Shown here: one piece after another, positions 20,788 through 31,754 of the stretch
Layout of the letters: each line of letters begins with the position of its first letter
How positions within the stretch are numbered: position 1 is the stretch's first letter
DNA from: [Phialemoniopsis] sp. UDSM-2020
Lineage: Eukaryota; Ascomycota; Sordariomycetes; Thyridiales; Thyridiaceae
Length of the DNA stretch: 64,000 nt
NCBI GenBank assembly: GCA_018873225.1
Contig: JAEILZ010000003.1
Coordinates: 3,844,001-3,908,000 of the forward strand
Direction of reading: 5' to 3'
Program-made: the position numbers and the translations under genes
The notes under the pieces: model-generated
The model's database searches: none
What the model was told of the DNA's origin: nothing
The model's input: only the letters and a program-made list of their open reading frames with translations

Positions 20788-23608
20788 ATGTCTGCTTCAG
20801 AAAGGTCACCGTTGTTGGCCGCATCCGAGGATGATCCTGCGACGCCCCATCATCCAGCGGAAACTTCATCTCTACTCGCGCACGCGGACGCCGCTGGTGA
20901 TTACGATGCCGCTGACACCGCGGATGCAGACCGTGCCTCGTCAATTAGATCACGAGCCAGCCGGACATCTTCTGCTGATCGTCCCCAAAAGACCTCTCGA
21001 AGGTGGCCCTCGATCATCGCAATAACTACCCTGGCGCTCATCTCAATTGCTATCATCGTCGGCGCATTCTTCGCGCCCGCAGCTCTGGAGGAATACACCA
21101 AGGAGGCTGCGGTCATTGAACCTACAAATCTGTCGCTCCAGTCCATTTCCGCAAAGGGAGTGCACGCACGTATTCAGGGTAACATCCGGGCCGATGCCTC
21201 TCGAGTCAAGAATGTCCACGTCAGGCGGTTCGGTCGGACACTGGCATGGATCTTCCGGCGCCTGGCGTCTGATGACAAGACGACATTCAGGTGCTACCTT
21301 CCAGAGTATGACAATATGCTCCTGGGAACGGCAGAAGTCCCGCCGATGGTTTTGACGGTTGTCGATAACTTCAATAACAAGGTGGACTTTGTCGCTGAGT
21401 TGGTTCCAGGCGACCCGGAGGTTGTTCGCGTCATTGCAAATGACTGGCTGAAGGGCAGGCTGACCCGTCTCCGCCTGCACGGGGTGGGCGACGTTCAACT
21501 CAAGACCTGGTTCCTTCCTTTGGGCACCGTCACCTTGTCTGATTCCATGGTCTTTGAAGGTCAGGATCTCTACCGTTCTTTTGCGTCCCTGTATTTTGGA
21601 GAAAAGTTCCTGTCTTAGTTTTAGTGTCAAGAAAGCTGCAGAGGGGTTTCGAACAATAGACTGATGTGTGCGAACAGCCGATGGAATTCCCGAGATGCCC
21701 AAGTACAACATCACCAAGATGAATTTCGAGGAGATCAATCTTCCAGGCGAGGATGCGGAGGCCATGGCCGCTGAAGTCCGCCTGTCCGCCTACAACAAAT
21801 ACCCGATTCAGGTCGACATTCCCGCGCTCGCGTTCGAGATCCTAGTCCCCGACTGCAACACGGTGGATCCGTACATTCTTGTTGCGGACGCCAGCACCAG
21901 TGAAGTTGCCGTTCGTCCCCGGACCGAAGTAGTCGCCGAGGTGCATGGGATCGTCCGTGAACTGTCTGATTCCCTTGTCAAGGCGTGTCCCAACTCCGAC
22001 TCTTCGCCCCTAGATCTCCTGCTCAAGCGCTATATGAGCGGTGGCGATGCGACTGTGTTTGTCCGTGGCAAACGTGACACTCGTTCAGATGGACCAGATT
22101 GGGTCAGCGAGATCTTATCAAGCGTTACGGTACCTGTGCCATTTCCTGGCAGGACGTTTGACGATCTGATCGAGGAATTTTCTCTCGCCGACGTACACTT
22201 TTCTCTTCCTAACCCTCTCGCCGAGCCAGATGACCCTGACGCGGACCCCAGGGTGTCCGGGACCATCGTCGTAACTGCAGGGCTACCGTCTGAGATGAAC
22301 TTCGACATCAACGTTACCAATGTACGCGCCAATGCGGATGTCTTCTACCGCACCAAGAAGCTGGGCGAGTTGAATCTGCACAAATGGCAGCATGCGAACT
22401 CAACACGAGAAGAAGAATCCAATAGCGACCATGCGAAGCTGAAGATCCAATCCCGTATCACCGATGCGCCTCTCAACGTTACAGACGGGGATGTGCTTTC
22501 TGACGTCGTCCAAGCACTCCTCTTTGGCGACAAAGAAGTACTCCTCAACGTGAGCGCCCTTGTCGACGTCAAGCTGAAGACAGTCCTCGGACAGCTGGTT
22601 CTGAAGGACGTGCCTGCGGAGGGAGAGATCCCGGTAAAACGTCCGTACTAGGTTCAGTAGTGTTAGTCACCTTTGGTCATCTCCGAGACGGGTATCAGCC
22701 CGGTCCGGCCCACCACGCGCGCACGCATCGCTTCCTCTTATCAGAACTTTGGTAAATAGCTGACACTTGCTTTCTCTCTCTCTCCAGCGATAGGAAGAGG
22801 GGCATTTGGTGCTCTTCATCCAAGAATCGGTAGCCTGCGAATTCTCGATACAACCCGGGACTCCATTTCGCTTCAGGCTTTGGTAAACGTCACCAATCCA
22901 ACGTCATACACTGCACAAATCCCGTCCATCAGCATCCACGTCGTCCATAATGGATCTGTCCTCGGCGAAGCAACAGCACGAGGACTCGACATCATCCGAG
23001 GGCATAATTCCGACCTACTTGTTCAGGTCGAATGGAATCCAACGATGGGCGGTGACAAAGGAGCTCGTATTGGCCGTGCTCTGTTGTCGGGTTACATCTC
23101 TGGCCACAACACTAGCATCACCTTGAGGATGCATAAAAATAGCATTCCGGGACAGCCAGTACTGTGCAAGGCACTTTCAAAGCTCAACTTTACCGTAGCT
23201 GCGCCCCGACTGGAGCTGCCTGGTGGCCATAGCGAGGACAGAGCCCGTTTCATTCAGGACGCGATATTCCACCTTGTGTCATCCACGGCAATATTTACAC
23301 TTGCTTCCCCGCTGGAGCAGAATACCGTCTATCTCGACAGCGTCAACGCGACGGCGTTTTACAACCACACAGAGCCGGTCGCAACGATCAACTACGATCT
23401 GCCATTGGCTGTGATTCCGGGACTCTCGCAAACGCCCAGGCTTCCAGTGGACTGGTCACTGGACTCGGTCGGTCGTGACAAGCTCAGAGAGGCTCTCGGG
23501 GGGACTCTCAAGCTCGACGCAAAGGCCGTGATAGCGGTCAGGCTCGGCAGCTGGCGAGAAGTGGTCCGGTATGAGGGCCAAGGCATCGGCGCCAAGGTGC
23601 GCCTATAA
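20788..23608 (+). CDS. TAG1: Tag1-like vacuolar membrane protein (DUF3712 type)
   Basis: Type II membrane protein of roughly 900 residues. The cytosolic N-terminus carries two acidic dileucine signals (ERSPLL at 5-10, ETSSLL at 25-30) of the kind used for AP-3 sorting to the vacuole. One transmembrane segment follows at ~73-100. A long luminal part has repeated beta-sandwich units and many N-glycosylation sequons. The layout matches yeast Tag1 (YLR173W), reported to help end autophagy during long nitrogen starvation. Filamentous-fungal copies are often labelled pre-rRNA processing protein, which the topology does not support. Three exon blocks are clear (20788 to ~21574, 21678 to ~22640, ~22788 to 23608). 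Both joins need phase-1 or otherwise weak donors (GTTCTT or GTCAGG; GTCCGT or GTACTA), so the exact splice sites are unresolved. Confidence 0.78.
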
Positions 23609-24540
23609 AACCTACAGAGCGAGGTCATTTGTTTAAGGAGCGCATCAGTTGTGGGTTGATTGGACGTTATGGTTCAGGCGTTCAGAATATCGGTATCCCA
23701 GAAGTATTACGGAGTCTCACAAGTACATACTCATTGAGGGGGCGGTGTTGGGAGTTTGATTTTCTTTAGACGGTGTCCCTTCTTACAACTTGAAGCATTG
23801 ATACAGAGCATGCATAGAGCAATGATAGTTGAGCACATTTATCTCGTCTTGGACTCTCTGCTCTGGCTCCTTGGCCGTTGTGGACTACAGATTGTGGCTT
23901 GCTCCATATTCCATAAGTACTCTGACTCCCAGGCTCCGCTAACCTCCAGATACTTTCTAAATTGAGCGATGGTATGTTTCAATACTTAGTAGATCCTAGT
24001 GTCCACTGTTCAGGTACGATATCAAAGCGGCTCCGGACGTTAGACTGCATTCAATCGAACCGACCATCCGCCAACAAATGCGTAGAGCACTTTAAGAAAA
24101 GGATCCACATGGTTTAATAGTCTTTTAAGTGCTAGATACGCGTTCTGGTGACGAGACGCGTTTTACGAGACCTGCTAGTGCGCGTTATGCACTTTAGCAA
24201 TTGGCGTGCAACTACGTCCTTAGTATGCATGATAAGTCCACAGGGGTCATCTATATGAAAGCCTAGTTCTTGTTCGCATTTTGTACTTGTAGGAGGTCGA
24301 ATCTGACAGGCACACAGGCTATTCGCAAGAACCAGGCACCCGGGTGTGGCCGTTGCGGATCAAGACCAGGGAAGTCGAATAAAGCCAACACCTGGAGGGA
24401 AACCCTCTTCAGGGGTGATCCAAGCTGTTCCCACGTTTGCGCCGCCTGCTCGCGAGCAAGGGGCGGGCTGCCATGTGGCGGCACCCGTTGCGGTGAGGAG
24501 GCGGGAGAGGCTTGTAGCAAATCAATTCGTTCATAATTGT

Positions 24541-24541
24541 T

Positions 24542-24572
<31 letters not shown>

Positions 24573-24604
24573 GTGTTTATGTGAGTGTATGTGTGTGTGT
24601 GTGC
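24541..24604. repeat. GT/TG microsatellite
   Basis: About 64 bases of mainly GT dinucleotides with a few interruptions (GC, TTTAT, GAGTGTAT). It should be length-polymorphic between isolates. Confidence 0.9.
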
Positions 24605-26119
24605 ATAAGGACCCTGATCGCCATCGGTCAGAGCTACCTACTTACATAAAGTAGACTATAGGTACTCTAGTGGTCCAGAAAGTTCTTGGTCTGCCCTCTC
24701 CATTTCGTTCTGTGGTTCCCAACTCCTACCGGCGACACATTAGCTGTCATCGGTCGGTCAACTCTGATTGAAACAAAGAAGAGACATGATCTCACCGGCC
24801 GTTCAGCCGCTTGTACATGTCTTGGCGCTGCTTGACTAGGTTTGGAACATCCCCGTCGCCAATCCTCGAGATCGGCGGTGAGGGGTCAGGGCTCGTGTTA
24901 GTGGCTCCTTGTGCTCCTCTGCTCCTCATCCGACCTCCATCCCGCAGTATGCATGTTCAAGTTGTTGCAGGGGAATGGCTTTCCTCGGCTGCAAAGTCAA
25001 GAGAGCGGTGGGCTTGAACGTTTCCTAAGTACTTAAAGTAGTCTCAAGTTGCCGTGACTGGTCCTCGAGGAATGAGAGATAGGTAGAGCTGCATGAGCAT
25101 GGATAGTCAAGACAACACGTTCTTAAGCGACCTGTCACAAATCAGGCATTTCGGGCATTCCTCGTCGATTCGATCGCTTTTGAATCATCTTGGCGAGATA
25201 ACCTAACCTCCCAGTGAATGTCATCTGTAAATCACATACCCAAGACGGTGCTACCTGCATTCTGCCCAAGCCCGCCAATCTCGGGTGGCGTTTCTGAGCC
25301 GGTTTCGAGCATATGCAAGAAGAAAAGGGTAGAAAAGCAAGTACTTGTCGCCTTTTGCCCGTCCTTCTATCCATCCATACTTGCCTACTTTACTTCAATT
25401 CCAAGTTTACCTTAAATAGGTACTTGAGAATATGACGGTTGGGAAAAGGAAGGACGCCGAGACAAGAGAGAGAAGAAAGAAAGGCGGTCGGTCCAGGGGT
25501 AGCCCGGGAGGCTTCGTCAGGTATGGGGCACATGTGCTAGGGAGCCCCCCGCGCGATCAGGGGGTGGGCTCCATTTCAGGCGCAGTCTTCGTTCCCGAAC
25601 AGGCTCAACCGTGTGTTTTAGGCGCCCTGCAACGACCGAGAACCACGCGCTACTGCCCACCTAACAGCGCATCTGGCTGGCCCAGGGTGCTTGTCCCCCT
25701 GTCTAGTAGCACTCCATGTCGAACTACGTACCTCTGGATTGATCTGCCCGGTCGAAAGAAGAATCGAAATGATTCTTCTGTTTTCCTCCTCTTTGTTTCC
25801 CCCTCCAAAAACGCTCGCATTTTCTGGCTATTTTCTTTTCTCTTCTCTTGTAGAGCTTTGAAGCTCCTTTGTGTATGCGTCCTTTGTGAGCTGCGGCGGT
25901 TCCGTAAAGTAGGTGTAAACCAGGAGGACCTCTTGTCTTGCATTGCCTTAAAATCATAGGGTGCTTGCTGTGCTAGAGCAGCGCTCGCTCCAGTCTCTTC
26001 TCCAGCTCTCTCACCACCACTACTACTACCACCTACCACCACCAACGAGGAACCCCCGCCAGCTTTGAAAAATAACCGCAGGCGAGACACAACGACGCAT
26101 GCACGCCGCACCCTACATA

Positions 26120-26160
26120 AAGTACACACAACACACACATACACATACACACACACCCCC
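26120..26160. repeat. CA-rich microsatellite in the DENN gene leader
   Basis: Imperfect (CA)n/(CACATA)n run followed by a C-run. It is the complement type of the GT tract 1.6 kb upstream. It is translated in an open frame that continues into the DENN frame, but the repeat is not credible protein sequence. Confidence 0.8.
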
Positions 26161-26356
26161 CGCCCCTTTCCCCAAGTTCGTATTTGGGGGATGGATTGTT
26201 GTCGATTTGTTTGATCTTTTTCTCAAATCCTTTTGCCCCCTTCTTGTTTGTGCCCTGAGAAAATTCGAGGGGAGTGCTCTTCCCACTCGCTCGCTCCCGC
26301 TTCCTCATGCTACCTCTCAGGCCAGCTGTCTGAGAAGTCCCTGTGGGCTGCCAAAG

Positions 26357-29300
26357 ATGGAGAATTCGTCCACTCCGCTGGCCGATTACTTTTGGATTGC
26401 CGGCGTCGAGTCCATTAGCTATCAGGATGCACCGCCGTTACCATCACCCTCCCAGCTCGATGAGACCATCAACGAGGACGGGGAAGGAGAGCTATCTGAT
26501 ACGCCCGTGAACACCGCCTCCAACAAGGCCAATGCCAGGCACTCGCGCCAGAACTCGGCCAACCGCTTGTCCAAACTGTCTAACGAGGGCCGCTTCTCTA
26601 TTCATACCCTAGAGGAGCTTGAAGGCAACACTCGCAGCAACCGCAGTAGTGCCACAATCCGGCCCAACCCGACTCCGGCGGCGGCCAATGGCAGCCTCGC
26701 TGACGGTTACATTCCGGATGTCGACTTTGACAATGCTCTCATGAAGTTCGCCGCAGAGCGGGAGAACTTTCTCGACGACCTTTCCTTCAGCGCCGGCGCC
26801 AAGCTACAAGCCCGTCCGCCCATGGTCAGTCCTCGCACCGAGAGACTAAAGGCCGAAGATGGCGATCTCGCTGCTAAGAAGAGCCCTCTGCGGAGCATCC
26901 GTGGTAGCATCCGCCGCAAGATCAGCTTCAGAGACATGACCAGCGTGAGGAAGCAGCCTGCCACTCCCCGAGCAGGTAAGTCCACTATAGATTTGCACTA
27001 CCCCGTCACATGTTGCGAAATATTGCTGACACCCATCTACCTACAGCGTCTGTCCGCACGGCGAAACGTATGAGCAATTACAATTCTGTTATCCCTCCAC
27101 CTGAACCGCTCAACACCGATCCCAATATGCACCCGCTTAAGCGGCGATTCGAGCCGGTCCTTTTGGATCGATATCCAGCCAAGGACGCCATCGAGGAGAC
27201 ATCTCGCCGGGGGAGATTCCCAGACTATGTGCCCATGTTCGCCTTTCCCAACGATATTCAGATAGTCTCGTCGGATGATAGACCGCGGTCCACGTGGCAC
27301 GGCTTCACCATGACGTCTGAGGACAACTCCAAAATCTATGGCATAACGGTCATCATCTGGACAGCACTCAATGCCGAAGTGGCCGAAGATGTTGAGAAAC
27401 GCTGCGAGCAGTGGCGGCAGAGACACATGTCGAACGAGGAAAGAGAGCTTGCTTCTAGCCTGGGCGTGCGGCTGGCTGCGGAACGTGCTCACCTCTCTCA
27501 GCTGCTGGCCAAGTTGCCCACGATCCCCTCCGGATCTTCGACGCGAGATGACCTGGATGACGAAATCAGCACGGTGGAGGAGAAGATCAGCCTAATGACC
27601 GAGATGCTTCGGCCACTGCGGCATGGTGCCGCCTCTAAGATTGACGGCCTGACTGCTGGCGAGACTGGGCTTTGGGTGCCGAGAGCGTACGGGGTACTCG
27701 GTAGAGATGCCACCAAAATGACATTCTGGAAGGAATGGTTAAGGGCAATTGTGGTGCCCATGACGGATGGGGCCGTGTTGCGAGTACCTCCGAGCTCGCC
27801 CAAGGTCGGCCGATGGCAGCCACTGGAGCGTTATGTTGTCAATCTATGCACCGAGGCTTTCAGCCCTCTGAGCTCCAAGACGCAGGTCGAACTTGGGGTG
27901 AGAGAATTGCGCATGTACGCGCGGAGGGAGGCGTTAAACGAGCTGCCAGGCTCGCGCAACACTGACATATATGCCCTCTTCCGGAGTCTTTCCCTGGACA
28001 ATGTCCTGGCGCTTTATGAGCATGCCATGTCTGAGTCGCGTATCATCTTTCTATCGTCGCATACCGCGATGCTGCACCTTGCCTGCCACGCGCTGGTCAG
28101 CCTGCTGTATCCCCTCAAGTGGGCCAGTATCTTCATACCAGTGCTCCCCGCGAGGCTCCTTTCTGCCCTCGAAGCACCGTGCCCCTACATTGTTGGTATA
28201 GAACGGAGGTACGAGCAGATCGAACTACCAGAGGACGATTACGTTTTGGTAGACCTTGACAAGGATATAATTGAGGCGTCGTCAGAGCCTCCCCATCTGC
28301 CCAGGCAACATCGACGCAAACTTATGTCTCTGCTGCAGCTTGCAGCACCGCACAAGTTAAGGTATGGCGTGACAACCGGTCCTCCGCCGTACTCAATAGA
28401 GGCTTTCCCGTACGATACTTTCTCGGTCGAGAACGAATCCCTCTTCAACCCTACTCCCACAAGCTCAACACTCGGCAAGTGGGTTTCCCAGAGTTCCTCG
28501 ACGTTCATGGAGCCCGACCCGGCCAACACAATTCACCCGCCTGTATTCAACGTCCTTGCCCCCTCGAGAAACGGGGGCACGCGGGCCGACCGACCGTCCA
28601 CCTCCAAGTCTACGAGCCCGCCAACGTCGGTATCGCCCGTGTCTACACACTTCCCGCCGATGCCGACGACCCCTGTTTCCAGGAGTGACTCTGGTTTTGC
28701 AGCCATTCCTATGCTCCGAGAAAAGAAGTCTGGGCATTTTGAGGAAAAGTCTCGACGGAGTTCGTCCTTTGGCATGGACAAGCACCCCCTGCACAGACCG
28801 AGCCTGCCTTTCTTGAATGGGCACGCCCAGAGCCTGTCAATCTCGGCCATCTCGATAGATTCACAATCTTCATATGGCGGCTATGCGCCCTCGACATATG
28901 CCCAGTCTACTATTGCTGCGTCTACTATCATGCCCAATATGCTGGTGCAGCCTGTGCGGAACACGGATACCATAGTATGGGTCGAGGGCCACTGTTTCAA
29001 CTGGACTACTGCTGAGGGTACCTCCCTTTGCACAGTCTGTGACGAGCGATCAGAGGGAGACGGTCTCTACAAATGCAGCGGCTGCGGATGTCTGTCGCAC
29101 AACCGCTGCCTGGGTCTTGTCTGCCTGGTGTGCCCAGAGGCATTCCATGCAGATAGAATACGTGCAGCCTTTGTCCGCTGCCAGGCCAGTCTGCTATATA
29201 CCTATCGGAAATACCTCGGCCGGCCAACCAAGGAGCAGAAGTCTAATGGGCAGCTGTATGCCTTCGACATGGCCGGATTCATCAAGAGTCAACCATATGA

Positions 29301-29858
29301 TCAGCAGGAGTATGCCTCGATGATGAAGGATACCCAAGGTGAGTGCCAGTCCTGTAATCTGTATCTGCTTCGTGGAAATGCATCTGCTGACATAGATACG
29401 CTCACACTATAGTCTTCAATGAATTCATCCATGAGCGGGAGCGCTTCCCATCTACTCATCCTGCTGTGCGACTGTTTGATGAAATCCTCCTGGCCAAGAA
29501 GGCGCGAGGCCGACCGGCGCTCGGCGGCCTCTCACGCCTGTCTACCCTCAGGGGTTCCCACGGGGCGTCATCCTCTGGGCTGCTAGGCGGAGGATCCAGG
29601 CAGTCCAAGGCCCAAGGTTATCTGGGCGACACTTCTGATCACATATGGAGAACGGCGTCGGTGCCCGTGCCCGTGGCCAAATTCCCCGGTGACTATCGGA
29701 CGGTTACCACGAGGGTGCCAGCCAGACTGGACCCGTCTCTTATGAAAGAGCCCCGGGCGATACAAGGTGTGCCTCGCCCTGAGCAACGAGGCACGCGAGG
29801 CTTGATCCGGAAGCAGGTCGCAAGCATGATCGGTCCACCTACCCCGACAGAGTCGTGA
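26357..29858 (+). CDS. DENN-domain protein with C-terminal zinc finger
   Basis: Three exons (26357-26975, 27047-29338, 29413-29858) give about 1118 residues. It begins MENSSTPLADYFWIAGVES, a typical DENN-protein opening. A polar linker follows, then the tripartite DENN module at about residues 265-700: PDYVPMFAFPNDIQ and WHGFTMTSEDNSKIYG for the upstream part, HALVSLLYPLKWASIFIPVL with PYIVGI for the core. DENN modules exchange GDP for GTP on Rab proteins. At about 850-905 there is a C1/PHD-like cysteine-rich finger (CTVCDERSEG, CSGCGCLSHNRC, CLVC). A polar Ser/Pro-rich region lies between the two. An in-frame upstream ATG at 26099 runs through the CA repeat and is rejected. The specific Rab partner cannot be read from the sequence. 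Confidence 0.87.
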
Positions 29859-30556
29859 ACACCCAACCCCGCCTCTGCTCTTTGAGCGTTGTTGATGTTG
29901 CATAGCGAAGGAAGGCTACTACTCACTGTACGACTAGACGACGAAAGTGTAATTTAGGATTAATGACATTGGCACGAACGGTACAAGTTGCGGAATGAAT
30001 CTTGGGGCAATTCTTGGTGGGAAATCCCATCTACGGTTTGCCTTTGGAGTCTCCTGCACTAGGGATGGAAAAGTTCCAGGGTGGTCGCTTTTTTTTTTTT
30101 TTTTTTGCTTTGTGGCCCCCCCTACTTTGTGACATAAACGTCGAGAAAGGGGGGCGACGAGAGCAGACAGCGCGCATCGGGGTGTGTTTATGCGGCATAG
30201 CTGGTTAGAAAGGGATACAATGACAAGGCATGTGGAAGAGTAACACATAGAGAGAAAGGCTGGCATATAACGAAGGTTGTCAAGGCAATCCAAGAATTCT
30301 TGCCCAAATGGGTTCTACCTTTCAAGATCAAGGTGCAAGTGAGGTTTCTCACGACCATGCAGTACATTTACGTGCTATCAAGGCTTAGAGATGGACTGTG
30401 CAAAGATATATCGTTCGTTATTGATGCTACTGCTGCGAAGCAGATGCGAGGGGGTATTATCTAGAGTAGTGAAATGAGTACGCTGCTGTGCTGTACTAGA
30501 CGATACGATGCTATCGTGAACCGACCGGGGCCATGTCTCGAGGCAGTCTGACCCGG
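29859..30556. other. Convergent 3' region DENN gene / YPI1
   Basis: About 700 bases between convergent stops. The main feature is an 18-base T homopolymer. No coding exon or RNA gene is recognised. Confidence 0.5.
30089..30106. repeat. Poly-T tract (18 T)
   Basis: Uninterrupted T18 on the plus strand (A18 on minus). Probably slippage-prone. Confidence 0.9.
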
Positions 30557-31263
30557 TCACCTAACCGGAGCCTTTGGTGCGCCCAGCCCGGGAGTATCAC
30601 CACTGGCGCCGCCACCGCCGCCGCCGCCGCCGCCACCTCGCGGCTTAGGCTTGGGCACCTTTTCGTAGGCGTTGGGGCTTGGTTTCCTCCTCGCTGGCTT
30701 TTCGCCGTCGCCGTCTCTCCTCTTCCTGCTCCTCCGCCCGTGTCTGTGGTTGCTGCAGTCGTGGTCGTGATCGTGGTCGTGATGATCATGGTCTGCCCGC
30801 TTGCCGTCGCCGCCTCCGCCCCCACCACCACGGCCGCCACCACCAGCGGGCACTCTATCTCTGCGGCCAGAGTCCGAGTCGGAGTCTGAGCTCGAGTCGT
30901 CCGAAGACGAAGAGTCGGACGAATCGCTCGACTCGTCTACGCCCCGGGGGCGGTGGTATATGCAGCACACTGTTGTCGGGGTCAGTATAGAACGGGAACC
31001 AGCAGCCTCCCATGGGCAAGAGGGCGGTAGTCAGTCTCTCTCTGCTTACCTTTTGATTTCTTGCGGCCTAGGCCTTCGTTATCGACGACGTCCTCGGCCC
31101 ACTGCACGGATCGCCCCGTGTCTGTGTGCGCGCCGCGGAGGCGGAGGATGGCCTGGGTCTGCGTCCCCGTTGATGAGGGCGTGGTGGTCGTCTGCTGGAC
31201 GACCTGGGTCTGTGTGCCCGTGTTAGGCCGGCCTTGCTGCTGGCTTTGTGAGAACGAAGCCAT
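30557..31263 (-). CDS. YPI1: Type 1 phosphatase regulator Ypi1 (PPP1R11/inhibitor-3 family)
   Basis: Two exons (31263-31050, 30969-30557) give 208 residues. The conserved core is encoded across the intron: SVQWAEDVVDNEGLGRKKSK, then VCCIYHRPR. The SVQW tetrapeptide is a PP1-docking motif, and CCIYH is the invariant cysteine/histidine signature of the family. The N-terminus is Gln/Thr-rich. After the core come an Asp/Ser run, a His-Asp repeat (DHDHHDHDHDHD) and a ten-glycine tract encoded by a (GCC)n repeat on the plus strand at ~30606-30634. Ypi1 binds and regulates the PP1 catalytic subunit in the nucleus. The disordered tail is longer and more repetitive than in yeast Ypi1 (155 residues). 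Confidence 0.92.
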
Positions 31264-31754
31264 CTTTGAGGTGACTGGCGTAGGGATGTGGGAGAATGAA
31301 AGAGGTGAACCAAAATCACGAGAGACGAGGTTATCCAGATTTCAATGAAAGTTGTTGAAAGGGCCGACGTCAGGTATGCCTTATCTTAGCTCGATTGCTT
31401 GTTGATGGCGGGGCAGGTGCCACTGTAAAGGGGTGTGCCAAAATGGTGGCAAGGATGAATAATAATAAGCTTCAATGTTACTTAGGTACTTTATCGTGAT
31501 CGGTACCTGACCTAACACGACCCTGGAACTTTGAGAAGGCTATTGTTTTTATCTTCTTAGTATATTACAGAATATGGTTGTACAAGGTATTCAGTACACA
31601 GCTGAAAGGGGGTATTTCCATCCGTCTATATGCCAACGCGCCATCAATGCTCAGACTTCCAACCAAGGAAACAGGTATCGTACATTTTGGAGCCTCCGAC
31701 ACCCTAACCCATGGTATCTATCTATCTATACATGGACCGTTTCCTACGCCATAC
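31264..31754. other. YPI1 promoter / 3' flank of GEP3
   Basis: Contains TTAGGTACTTTATC near 31482-31495, sharing the 13-mer TAGGTACTTTATC with the HUL4 promoter. No gene is seen. Confidence 0.5.

Larger units (their letters stand above)
23609..26356. other. 2.7 kb gene-free stretch between the Tag1-like and DENN genes
   Basis: The longest gap in the window. Only short open frames without family features are present. It contains a GT microsatellite, a CA-rich run, a cluster of ACGCG/GCGCG words at ~24135-24187 (two ACGCGT hexamers) and, from about 25,740 on, a pyrimidine-rich tract that looks like the promoter and 5' leader of the DENN gene. A non-coding transcript or a long leader cannot be excluded. 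Confidence 0.5.

Noticed and set aside
26099..26356. In-frame N-terminal extension of the DENN protein
   Set aside because: Translates a CA microsatellite and pyrimidine leader; the conserved protein starts at 26357.
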